A DNA stretch of 64,000 nt from Gammaproteobacteria bacterium. GTDB lineage: Bacteria; Pseudomonadota; Gammaproteobacteria; Enterobacterales; Kangiellaceae. Position numbers and translations under genes: made by a program. The DNA lies in contig JABXIW010000056.1 of NCBI GenBank assembly GCA_013372875.1, positions 1 through 64,000 on the forward strand, written 5' to 3'. Shown here in pieces: positions 54,454 to 61,842 of the stretch. The notes below the pieces were generated by a model. It did not search any database. It saw only the letters and a list, made by a program, of their open reading frames with translations, and was not told the DNA's origin. Positions within the stretch are counted from its first letter, which is position 1, and each line of letters opens with the position of its first letter.

Positions 54454-55429
54454 CCATGATTGTAAAACACTAATCGCATGCCTGAAGTTCTATTTAGAGG
54501 ACTGTCTTGCATGCGGCGAGTCTTCACGTACTGTTGAAGGTAAAGAGTCGAATCTAAATAACTTCCTCAAATTCTGCTTCGCAGAGGATGTGGAGCATAT
54601 CAAAGATGTGGATAAGCATTTGGCTGAAAAATATCGCCGATATCTTAATTCTTATCGTCAGCCGTTCAATGAGCAACCTCTTAGTAAGGGAACCATCCGT
54701 AATAAGTTAACCGCAGTAAAGACCTTTTGCGAAAGACTTTATTACCATGAAATAACGCCAAACAATATTTTGGAGAAGTTTAGGTTACCTAAAAGGGGGA
54801 AGCGGCTTCCCACCGGTTATTTTACCTTAGAAGAGCTTTCTAAGATGTACTATCAAGCTTCCTTGTGTGGCTGGAAAGGTATTCGTGATATAGCAGTATT
54901 AGAAACCTATTTTGGAAGCGCTATCCGTTGCATGGAGTTAGCGAATTTAGATATTCAAGATGTTGATTTTAAGAGTAACTTGCTCACTGTCAGGCAGGGT
55001 AAAGGTGATAAAGATAGGCGAGTTCCTATTACGGACAGAACTTGTTATCAGATAGAGCGATATTTAATTCATGTTAGGCCGAAGCTAGCTCATGCTAATT
55101 CGGGAAAGGCGTTATTTTTGCCCAATGATGGCAAGCGCTATCGAAAACATCAGCTAACTTATTTAGTGAATAAATATAAGCGTAAGATTGGGATAAACAG
55201 GCGTGGTGCCTGTAATTTGCTTCGTCATGCCACTGCAACTTTAATGCATGAACACGGTGCCGATATAAGAGATCTTCAAGAGATGTTGGGACATGCAGAT
55301 ATCTCGACAACCCAGGTTTACACTCACGTTTCACCCAACAAGTTAAAGGAGGTTTACTTTAAAACACACCCGTATGCAATTAATCCAATCAGAGGAGAAA
55401 GCCATGAAAGTCCCACAACGATCACTTGA
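54446..55429 (+). CDS. XerC/D-like tyrosine recombinase
   Basis: A 327-residue site-specific recombinase. A SAM-like N-terminal domain (about residues 5-110) precedes the catalytic domain. The catalytic Arg is in SAIRCMELANL, Lys in GKGDKDRRVP, Arg and His in NLLRHATATL, a later His in MLGHADISTTQ, and the nucleophile is Tyr in QVYTHV. The first His of the usual HxxR motif is Asn here (NLLR), a tolerated but less common change. In a replicating element this enzyme would resolve cointegrates; it could also have caused the inversion seen here. Confidence 0.9.
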   Translation: MNNHDCKTLIACLKFYLEDCLACGESSRTVEGKESNLNNFLKFCFAEDVEHIKDVDKHLAEKYRRYLNSYRQPFNEQPLSKGTIRNKLTAVKTFCERLYYHEITPNNILEKFRLPKRGKRLPTGYFTLEELSKMYYQASLCGWKGIRDIAVLETYFGSAIRCMELANLDIQDVDFKSNLLTVRQGKGDKDRRVPITDRTCYQIERYLIHVRPKLAHANSGKALFLPNDGKRYRKHQLTYLVNKYKRKIGINRRGACNLLRHATATLMHEHGADIRDLQEMLGHADISTTQVYTHVSPNKLKEVYFKTHPYAINPIRGESHESPTTIT

Positions 55430-55631
55430 GCAGTATATGGAGTTATTCAAAAAAGTGGAGGCAAAGCCAGAACTGTATGCACTTGCTAAAAAAGTTTTAG
55501 GCTCTGATGACGCTGCAAGTATTTGGTTAATTTCAAATCACGATAGATTAGAAGGCCAAGCGCCTATCAATTGTGATGAAGAGAAGGTTATTAACATCTT
55601 ATTAGCCATCGAGCATGGCAATTATTTATGA
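55404..55631 (+). CDS. DUF2384 (MbcA/ParS/Xre-type antitoxin domain) protein
   Basis: A 75-residue protein read from ATG 55404, which has AGAGGAG five bases upstream of it; an in-frame ATG at 55374 would add ten residues. The pattern PELYALAKKVLGSDDAASIWL, followed by HDRLEGQAPINCDEEKVIN and ending IEHGNYL, is that of DUF2384, the toxin-binding domain of Xre/MbcA/ParS antitoxins. No RES-type toxin gene is next to it. As the last gene of the transposase operon it may instead act as a partner or repressor of the transposition genes. Confidence 0.75.
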   Translation: MKVPQRSLEQYMELFKKVEAKPELYALAKKVLGSDDAASIWLISNHDRLEGQAPINCDEEKVINILLAIEHGNYL

Positions 55632-55718
55632 GGTGTTTAATTAAATATTCGTAGCTCTTGCGATTTTTACAATGTATTATCTCACGTCTAATTTTTATAC
55701 TTTATAAATAAGAACATT

Positions 55719-56861
55719 ATGGAAGTTGACTTATATAATTTTGATCATGGATTCTCGCAAGAGAAAGATTTTCAAATAGGTGGTTATAAAATCAGAGTCA
55801 CTAGCCAGCATTGTGACAATCTGAAAGTGCTGCCAAGACGTGGGAAGACTGCTTTTATTTGCGATGAGAATGGCAATAGAGCTATTGAGCGTATTGAAGC
55901 TGTGGAAGGCCATGCTGCTGTAACGGCCACGCTTATCATTGATGAAAACTCGGTCACAGAATCCAAAATATACCAGAGTGGTGAAGGTAAAGATTCTATT
56001 CATGATTTTGTGTTGGTACTCTCTTTTTTGACGGGGAGGCGTGTCTGTATTGAAAGTGAGCTTGAACTAGCGGATTCTAAACAGTACTTGGATCCTGTTG
56101 TCTCCAAAAACTTCTTTTATAATCCCTTAATAGATATCAATAAAGGGTTAGATAAAATAGCAAGTAATAATTTGGGTACTGTGTTTTACAACTTAGTGCA
56201 TGCTAGAACTTTATATGATCTACCTGCTATGTGTTTTTATACTAGCTCAGTTTGTGAAGTTCTTTCTACAAGAGTTTGTAAGGAAAAAGGCTATACGAAG
56301 TACCCATTAAAAGTTTCCGAGCATAGTATAAGAAACAAAGTTTCAGCAAAGTTAAAAAGTAGTGTTCTAGAACGAGCTAAAGCTCTAGTATTAAGAATGC
56401 TTGATGCAGAGAACTATACGGATGATATTTTAGATGATTTAGTTAGCAGAGTTAGCATTCCTACTTCACCATCGGCTATATATAAAATGGAGAAATTTCT
56501 GGCCGAATTAAAGCTTTTCCCTGAAGCTCCAACAAAAGAAGATAAGAAGAGGCTAAAACATTTAAATAAAGCAAGGAACAGTATTGTTCATACTGGTGAT
56601 GTGTTAACGATGGAAGGAATGAGTTTTAGTAGAAGAGCTGAGGTTACAATAACAATAACTATATTACTTTTATCAATATCCGAATTATATTTTGCTAAGC
56701 ATATTTTTGAAATTACTGACTTCTTGATTCAAAAAGAAGAGAGTGAAATTAAAAAGTATTTTATATCAGGTGAATTCAGAGGAGGAAAAGTTTTTGAAGA
56801 ATCATATGAGGACTTCATCAGCAGAGTAGAAAAAACTTGGGTTGAAGAAGGGGTGATTTAG
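55719..56861 (+). CDS. HEPN-domain protein, putative RNase
   Basis: A 380-residue protein. The C-terminal half is helical and contains KARNSIVHTGD near residue 290, the RxxxxH motif of HEPN ribonucleases, in the LNKARNSIVHTGDVL context of ApeA-like HEPN proteins. The N-terminal 130 residues look beta-rich (FICDENGNRAIERIEAVEG), perhaps a sensor. HEPN RNases often mediate phage defence by abortive infection. The gene stands alone, 87 bases beyond the transposase operon and convergent with the TacT-like gene. Whether it is transposon cargo or older island DNA is unclear. Confidence 0.7.
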   Translation: MEVDLYNFDHGFSQEKDFQIGGYKIRVTSQHCDNLKVLPRRGKTAFICDENGNRAIERIEAVEGHAAVTATLIIDENSVTESKIYQSGEGKDSIHDFVLVLSFLTGRRVCIESELELADSKQYLDPVVSKNFFYNPLIDINKGLDKIASNNLGTVFYNLVHARTLYDLPAMCFYTSSVCEVLSTRVCKEKGYTKYPLKVSEHSIRNKVSAKLKSSVLERAKALVLRMLDAENYTDDILDDLVSRVSIPTSPSAIYKMEKFLAELKLFPEAPTKEDKKRLKHLNKARNSIVHTGDVLTMEGMSFSRRAEVTITITILLLSISELYFAKHIFEITDFLIQKEESEIKKYFISGEFRGGKVFEESYEDFISRVEKTWVEEGVI

Positions 56862-56898
56862 TTAGTAGTGTTAAGGAAAGCTTAGATTTAAGGAATAT

Positions 56899-57390
56899 TT
56901 AAAATAACTGTTTTATCGTTTTGATTGGTAGAAATAGTCTATTTGGATCTGATGGTAATGGCGTAAAGCCATAATTCAAATAAAAATCGCGAGCACCTTC
57001 TTTAGCATCGACAAAGCAAGCTGCCGCTCCAGCAATTTCCGATAACTCAACAACCTTGCGCAAAGCGTTGCTCAGTAAGTGAGCGCCGTAACCGTTACCT
57101 TGGTATTCTTGATTGACTCCTAGCCGAGCTAAGTTCACCCCTGGCATATTGGTTTTATATTTTTTTGCAAAAGCTTCAGGAAGGGCATCAGATGCTACGG
57201 TACAAACCACTAAAGTATAAAAGCCAAGGATGGCTCTTTTTGTTTCATCGGAGTGCAAAACATAAGTGCGTGACTTAGATTGACTCTGAGCTTGAAACGC
57301 AAAGGTTTTTAAGAACAAATTCAGTGATTCAGAGCCGCAATCAAAATCGTCTCTGTTGAATGCCCGCGATAGCGGGCTAATGTTAAGCAA
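56899..57390 (-). CDS. GNAT acetyltransferase toxin (TacT/AtaT-like)
   Basis: A 163-residue GNAT. The acetyl-CoA loop is recognisable in LGVNQEYQGNGYGAHLL (Q/RxxGxG/A form) near residues 91-107. FDCGSESLNLFLK at the N-terminus and FYLNYGFTPLP at the C-terminus are diagnostic for the TacT-type toxin family, which acetylates aminoacyl-tRNA and halts translation. It overlaps the DUF1778 antitoxin by eight bases, toxin second, the normal order. Confidence 0.9.
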   Translation of the reverse strand: MLNISPLSRAFNRDDFDCGSESLNLFLKTFAFQAQSQSKSRTYVLHSDETKRAILGFYTLVVCTVASDALPEAFAKKYKTNMPGVNLARLGVNQEYQGNGYGAHLLSNALRKVVELSEIAGAAACFVDAKEGARDFYLNYGFTPLPSDPNRLFLPIKTIKQLF

Positions 57391-57661
57391 GACCTATATC
57401 TCTTGAGCGAGCAATAGCTGCTTTGAGCTTTGCATTCGGATCTTGAGGGTTATCAATAGCGTCAAAGAACACCTCGGCATCGGCCATGGTTAATTGCACT
57501 ACAGAGTCACGCTCAATGATTTCACGAGCTTTGGCTAATGCAGCTTGCACAATAAAGTCATTCAACTGAGAGCCTACTAAGTCCGCCGCAGCTTGAATGT
57601 CATCTTTAATGTGTTTTGGTACTCGCGCAGTGATGCGATCACGTTCTTGAGTAGTAGCCAT
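57383..57661 (-). CDS. DUF1778 antitoxin (TacA-like)
   Basis: A 92-residue ribbon-helix-helix antitoxin. The RITARVPKHIKDDIQAAADLVGSQLNDFIVQAAL segment is the DNA-binding RHH fold of DUF1778, and the C-terminal part (FFDAIDNPQDPNAKLKAAI) is the toxin-neutralising tail. It is transcribed first, ahead of the GNAT toxin, and should repress the operon through the two operator palindromes just upstream. Confidence 0.92.
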   Translation of the reverse strand: MATTQERDRITARVPKHIKDDIQAAADLVGSQLNDFIVQAALAKAREIIERDSVVQLTMADAEVFFDAIDNPQDPNAKLKAAIARSRDIGLA

Positions 57662-57694
57662 AATATACCTCGTTTCAATAACTTATCTGGCAAT

Positions 57695-57744
57695 GGTGCC
57701 AAATTGACACCGCTATTATAGCAATGCGGTGCCAGAATGTCACC
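57695..57744. promoter_or_regulatory. Double operator of the TacA-TacT-like operon
   Basis: Two near-identical palindromes, GGTGCCAAATTGACACC (57695) and GGTGCCAGAATGTCACC (57728), lie 33 bases apart centre to centre, on the same helical face. They begin 34 bases upstream of the antitoxin start, as expected for RHH autoregulation. Confidence 0.75.
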
Positions 57745-57894
57745 ACATAATATAAATCATAATATGGATTGATTCCGTAGTAACTTCCAAATACACTTCA
57801 AACCGTTACCAATGCTCTTTAACTTATTGAAAACCTTGTGCTTTCGTCAGCTTCCCTAGCTCTAGTGCACTTGTAATTTTTTGCACCCATTCAT

Positions 57895-58917
57895 ATGAAT
57901 GGACGCGCGTATGATTACAATCTTGGGCGATTCCTATCGGTTGACCCCTTTATCCAAGAGCCTGGTAATTCGCAATCAATGAATCCATATAGTTATATTT
58001 TGAATAACCCCCTTAGTGGCACCGACCCAACTGGGTACAAGAGATGTGAAGATGGGAAATCCGGTTGCGCAGCAGGTTTTGGCTGGACAACTGTGTATAA
58101 GAGAGGAGACAGCAAAGGCATATCAATTGCACTGAAGAATGGAGCAAAAGTTAATGTTAATTCTAATGCTTTGAACAACAAAGATATAAGCAAAGCTATT
58201 GAAGATATTGACCTGAAAGATGTGGAAAGTATAAGTATTTATGATAGTCCAGATATTGTAGGGGGAAATGGTGTGATTTCTGTTTCAGGAGGTACAAAAG
58301 TTAAAACTAGCGGTAAAGCGTGGGTTACTGATGTAGTTTATGATAAAGATTTAAGTCTAGAAACTTTAGATAGCCTAGAGAGCCACTGGAATGATATGTA
58401 CTCAAAAGATGAAGTTAGTGGATTAGATTGGTTGACAGCAACAGATAAAATTTGGGATGCACAAGGAGAACACTTTAAAAGACGTCAGCAAATCATGGCT
58501 GATTCAATTGAAGAGATGAGGCGTGATCGAGCAAGAAACCAATTGCAGATGGAGGCTATGATGATTGTTGGAGCTCTATCATCTCCCGCTGCTCTAGCAG
58601 CATTGCCAGAAGGATGGCTAGGATATATGGGAGCTCAAGGCATTGCGGCTATGAATGCTACTAAGAATACTGTTCAAGCCTCAACTCACGCCGCAAAAGA
58701 GTACGCGAAAAGAAATGCGTCCGATTTGTGTAAAGCAGGAGGTTTAGCTGTAGCCATATGTAACGCAGGCGTTGTAAAACCTAACCCCAATCTCCTAGGT
58801 ACAGCAGATGACCTTGCGTCAGGAATAAGACAGATTTCTACTATAAGAAGAACTTCTCAGCAGGCTAAGGAAGTTGACAAGATTATTCGTCAAACTCCTC
58901 GTTTGATAAAAAAATGA
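57895..58917 (+). CDS. Orphan RHS tip with an unassigned toxin domain
   Basis: The first 49 codons repeat the RHS core end of the giant toxin with five substitutions (MNGRAYDYNLGRFLSVDPF shared), and DNA homology starts sharply at ATTCATATGAATGG (57889, compare 40547). The remaining 291 residues are a different tip: a beta-rich first part, a central charged helical region (RRQQIMADSIEEMRRDRARN) and two hydrophobic helices around residues 215-255, then TVQASTHAAKEY. I do not recognise the toxin class. No ribosome site precedes the ATG, so it is probably silent unless joined to the main gene by recombination. Confidence 0.75.
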   Translation: MNGRAYDYNLGRFLSVDPFIQEPGNSQSMNPYSYILNNPLSGTDPTGYKRCEDGKSGCAAGFGWTTVYKRGDSKGISIALKNGAKVNVNSNALNNKDISKAIEDIDLKDVESISIYDSPDIVGGNGVISVSGGTKVKTSGKAWVTDVVYDKDLSLETLDSLESHWNDMYSKDEVSGLDWLTATDKIWDAQGEHFKRRQQIMADSIEEMRRDRARNQLQMEAMMIVGALSSPAALAALPEGWLGYMGAQGIAAMNATKNTVQASTHAAKEYAKRNASDLCKAGGLAVAICNAGVVKPNPNLLGTADDLASGIRQISTIRRTSQQAKEVDKIIRQTPRLIKK

Positions 58918-59477
58918 TTATGGATAACCATCTAGATAGGAAGTGGAACAAAGCAGTTGAGCTAGTTCGGGCGAGAGAGCTGGATGCTGCGTTGTTCCTT
59001 TTTAAGTCATTAGCAGCAGAAGGAGAGAAGGCGGCTTATAGAGAAATTGCTAGAATTCACGAAAAACAGGGAGCTTACAAACAAGCTAAAGACTGGTATT
59101 TTAAGGCTATTGATGATGCAGATGATATTGAGGGTTGCATTGCATTAGCGAGGCTAAGTTATTTGGGGAAGGGAGTACCGAAATCAACCATGGTAGCGTT
59201 AGAGTATTTGGATATGATTGAAGCTAATGAAAATCATAAAGCTTTTTTGCTGAAAGGAAGAATTCACGCACTCGAGGGAAACTATAGTGATGCTGAAATA
59301 TATTATAAGAAATCTTATGAACTAGGTAACATTGTCGCACTAAGTGAAATGGCTAGCCTACATTACAAAGAGGGGAAGTACTTAAAGTGGATATTAAGAA
59401 AAATAATTTCCGCAGTGCTATCATTCAAAATAGCAAGAAAAGATAAATATAGTGAATTTATAAGAATAAATTTATGA
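58914..59477 (+). CDS. TPR/Sel1-like protein, candidate immunity to the orphan tip
   Basis: A 187-residue helical protein with repeated units resembling TPR/Sel1 repeats (ALFLFKSLAAEGEKAAYREIARIHEKQGAYKQAKDWY; CIALARLSYLGKGVP; EGNYSDAEIYYKKSYELG). It starts in a 4-base overlap with the orphan tip, so it is tied to it. Toxin tips are normally followed by their immunity gene, so this is the first candidate. The last 30 residues turn basic and hydrophobic, and the stop overlaps the next gene by 4 bases. Confidence 0.65.
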   Translation: MIMDNHLDRKWNKAVELVRARELDAALFLFKSLAAEGEKAAYREIARIHEKQGAYKQAKDWYFKAIDDADDIEGCIALARLSYLGKGVPKSTMVALEYLDMIEANENHKAFLLKGRIHALEGNYSDAEIYYKKSYELGNIVALSEMASLHYKEGKYLKWILRKIISAVLSFKIARKDKYSEFIRINL

Positions 59478-59767
59478 AGAAAGTAGCGTTATTAATTATT
59501 ACTCTAATTTTTATTGCTTTGATCATTTTTGAGCTTAGTGGGAAACTCCATAATTCAAAAATACTAGAAGCTACTGTGATTAGAGTTAACTATTATAGAT
59601 CGATTACGTTAACGGTTGAATTAAAGAGCGGTCGTACCTTTGATGTTTCTGCACCTAAAATCGATGTAGGGCGAAAGATTAAATTGAGTTGTTTTAATGG
59701 ACTGATAACTAAAAAGTTGTATTGTGATTATATTTTCCAAAAAATTGATGACTCAAATAGTAAATGA
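59474..59767 (+). CDS. Small single-pass membrane protein
   Basis: A 97-residue protein. Residues 1-22 are a hydrophobic N-terminal helix (KKVALLIITLIFIALIIF), followed by a small beta-rich domain with VNYYRSITLTVELKSG and a CYS pair (LSCFNG and LYCDY). It is coupled to the TPR-like gene by a 4-base overlap and ends before a terminator. I know no family match. With the preceding gene it could be part of the immunity of the orphan tip. Confidence 0.6.
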   Translation: MKKVALLIITLIFIALIIFELSGKLHNSKILEATVIRVNYYRSITLTVELKSGRTFDVSAPKIDVGRKIKLSCFNGLITKKLYCDYIFQKIDDSNSK

Positions 59768-59780
59768 TTCGGATTTATTT

Positions 59781-59807
59781 TAAAGCCATCTTTTGATGGC
59801 TTTTCTT
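59781..59807 (+). terminator. Terminator of the orphan tip operon
   Basis: AAAGCCATC-TTTT-GATGGCTTTT followed by CTTTG closes the three-gene unit, 14 bases past its last stop. Confidence 0.85.
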
Positions 59808-59818
59808 TGACTCAAATT

Positions 59819-59890
59819 GGTCAATTTATACCAGCAGGCTGGTCAAGGTATTTTGGATTTGATGGTCAGGTTATTCTGGTTTTGTGGTCA
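59819..59890 (+). mobile_element. Array of four GGTCA boxes resembling a transposon end
   Basis: GGTCA occurs at 59819, 59841, 59864 and 59886, that is at spacings of 22, 23 and 22 bases. The four-box layout and spacing are nearly those of the IS21-like ends at 43845 and 49709 (22, 23, 21), but with a different box sequence. No transposase gene of a matching element is adjacent, so it may be the relic end of a related element. Confidence 0.45.
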
Positions 59891-59937
59891 AATGTTACTT
59901 ACAATTACCGCAAATAAAATTAATAAAAGATATTGAA

Positions 59938-60351
59938 ATGAAAAAAATACTATTAATAACAATAATGACGTTAACTGTTGTAGCTTGCAAAGATAGACAG
60001 CGAACAGCTCCTATTCAAGAAGTATCAAAGAACATTGAAATACCAGCGTTTCCTAACTCTGTAAATATTGAAGGAAAGCAGAAAGAAGTTCTAATGGACT
60101 TCTTTAGGGTTCAATCTAAATTAGCTAATGAGCTAACAGGTTATTGGAAACAATATACTGACGTTGGTACTAGTTGCACTTTTAATCTTGGCTTACATGA
60201 TAATGGAGATATCAGAATGTCAAAGCCAGTTAAATGTGATGCTAAAGAAGCATTTAACAAGATGATGAGCGAAATTAGTATCACGACACTCTCAGAGAAA
60301 GAGCTAAAAACTCTCCCAAGCGGAATTCAAATGTCTATTCACCATAAGTGA
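59938..60351 (+). CDS. Lipoprotein with TolA-C-like domain
   Basis: A 137-residue protein from ATG 59938; it begins MKKILLITIMTLTVVAC, a signal peptide with a VVAC lipobox, so Cys 17 would be lipidated. An in-frame ATG at 59884 would add 18 residues before this signal. The C-terminal part (GTSCTFNLGLHDNGDI, then CDAKEAFNKM) has the pattern of the TolA C-terminal domain, with its disulfide pair and dyad of strands and helix. No transporter partner is nearby. In a toxin region it might be an immunity or decoy protein; that is speculation. Confidence 0.6.
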   Translation: MKKILLITIMTLTVVACKDRQRTAPIQEVSKNIEIPAFPNSVNIEGKQKEVLMDFFRVQSKLANELTGYWKQYTDVGTSCTFNLGLHDNGDIRMSKPVKCDAKEAFNKMMSEISITTLSEKELKTLPSGIQMSIHHK

Positions 60352-60482
60352 TTTTATACCAGTGCTTAACTAAAGATATAAATCTAGCATTAGCTTTTCT
60401 TGAATGTTTAAAAAGCTTTTATTCATACAATTATGCATAAATTAACAAAAGGTATAAATACAATAAAAATTGGAGAATAAAT

Positions 60483-61346
60483 ATGAAGAAAAAAGACATT
60501 TCTACAGGAATTACAGGGTTTATAGATATACTAGGATTTGGAAGCAAAGTCTCAAATGCTAAAACCTTTCTGGATAAAAAAGATATTTACGATAAGATTA
60601 AGAATATTCAGAGTGCTTTTGAATTTGACTCTCAGGATGAGCTGACATTAGAAGTCCAAAAAATCCACAAAAAAACAGTTTTAGCATTCTCAGATTGCGT
60701 GGTAGTCAACATACCTCTTGAGTCAGAGGCAACTAAAAACCAAGGAACTTTCGACCCTATACTTTCTGAATTATCAGGCTTTGCTACTGCTCAAGGAGAG
60801 TGTTGTTTGAAAGGCAACTTTATACGTGGAGGGGTAGATCGCGGCTGGTGGTTTAGGGAAGAAGATACTCTAATAAGCGAAAGTTTAGTCAATAGTTATA
60901 TTGCTGAAGGCAAAGCAAGTGTTCCTATTATTGCAATAAGCGAAGACCTTATAGCGTTTTTTGAATTACATGATGATAGAAAGTTTTATTCTGAAGATTC
61001 AGATCCTTTAAAAAGCATATTTAGGAGTACTAAAGTCGGAGAAGAGAGTGTTTGGTTTCTTGATTATATAGAAATCTGCTTAGGTGATATTAATTGGATT
61101 TCATCACAAGAAGATTTAGATAAGCTTCAAAATGAGAGTGATAAATTCAGGAGACAAAAAATAAGGGAGAACGGCCGTAAAAAAAACATTGAGAATTGGC
61201 TCTATTCTCATGCTAGAGAAATTGAAAAAGCATACAACGATGCTAGCAGTAAAAAAGTAAAAGAAAAGTATATCTGGTTATCAGAGTATCATAATGACAC
61301 AGCAGTAAAGTGGACTAAAAATCAAAAGTGTCTCTGCAATATTTAA
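60483..61346 (+). CDS. Class III nucleotidyl cyclase-fold protein
   Basis: A 287-residue soluble protein. TGFIDILGFGSKV (residues 10-22) and VLAFSDCVVVNI (about residues 63-74) match the two metal-binding Asp strands of class III adenylate/guanylate cyclases; a later RGGVDRGWWF segment and VPIIAISEDLIAF fit the rest of the fold. I see no transmembrane part. Pycsar-type cyclases in phage defence share this form, but their adjacent effector gene is not evident here. Helical C-terminal 80 residues are unassigned. AGGAGAATAAAT precedes the ATG less than ten bases away. Confidence 0.6.
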   Translation: MKKKDISTGITGFIDILGFGSKVSNAKTFLDKKDIYDKIKNIQSAFEFDSQDELTLEVQKIHKKTVLAFSDCVVVNIPLESEATKNQGTFDPILSELSGFATAQGECCLKGNFIRGGVDRGWWFREEDTLISESLVNSYIAEGKASVPIIAISEDLIAFFELHDDRKFYSEDSDPLKSIFRSTKVGEESVWFLDYIEICLGDINWISSQEDLDKLQNESDKFRRQKIRENGRKKNIENWLYSHAREIEKAYNDASSKKVKEKYIWLSEYHNDTAVKWTKNQKCLCNI

Positions 61347-61396
61347 AGCAAGACGCTTTTATGTCGGCACTGCGTTGGCTTCTTAGTTTGCAATAG

Positions 61397-61609
61397 TCAA
61401 AGACCTTCTTTTTGTCTTCGGTATAGGTCAGCTGCTTTTTTCCGCTTAGCTTCATCGCGCTGCTTATATAGCTCTTCTAACAATTCGTCATTAGAAAATT
61501 GGCTTTGGAATTCCTTGTTCGGATTTTTTTTATATTTTTGGAAGTACTCTCGTTCGAATTGATTATACTCATCTGTTCCCCGCTTATATGGGTTCTTGTA
61601 TGGTTTCAT
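61397..61609 (-). CDS. Small charged hypothetical protein
   Basis: A 70-residue protein, rich in Lys, Glu, Tyr and Asn, without hydrophobic segments (KNPYKRGTDEYNQFEREYF at the start; DEAKRKKAADLYRRQKEGL at the end). It looks helical at the C-terminus. I recognise no family; it may be a real small gene, as the composition is protein-like, but a spurious frame cannot be excluded. Confidence 0.45.
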   Translation of the reverse strand: MKPYKNPYKRGTDEYNQFEREYFQKYKKNPNKEFQSQFSNDELLEELYKQRDEAKRKKAADLYRRQKEGL

Positions 61610-61726
61610 GCAATATACGATTCCTTGTGCCTAAGCTATATGCTTACTCAAAATATGGTAAATATCTTACAAGATATTGGCCGATAGCTGCTAGCTTGAA
61701 CTCAAAATAAATAGATAATGACTAAA

Positions 61727-61802
61727 GCTAGCAGGGAAGCCCTTACTCTCGACCAAGGAATTGGTTGTCTTTTTATGCGCCTTGCTGGCGCTTGAGTGTT
61801 GA
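61727..61802 (+). repeat. Repeat A, imperfect palindrome
   Basis: Shares with repeat B (62681-62755) the run CTC..CCA...TGGTTGTCTT..ATGCG.CTTG..G.GCTTGA..GTTG. Both copies lie in non-coding DNA between small minus-strand genes. Confidence 0.4.
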
Positions 61803-61842
61803 AATATAAAAAATCCCAATCACTAATATACCCAATCAGTGC

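Larger units (their letters stand above)
49709..55631. mobile_element. Transposase-bearing part of an IS21-like transposon
   Basis: From end B rightwards lie two divergent small-regulator-type genes and then a co-directional operon of a small DNA-binding protein, IstA, IstB, a toprim-like protein, a tyrosine recombinase and a DUF2384 protein. The right limit is uncertain, because the second inversion breakpoint is not visible. The HEPN gene at 55719 may be included. The rest of the element is probably 43845-45424. Confidence 0.65.
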
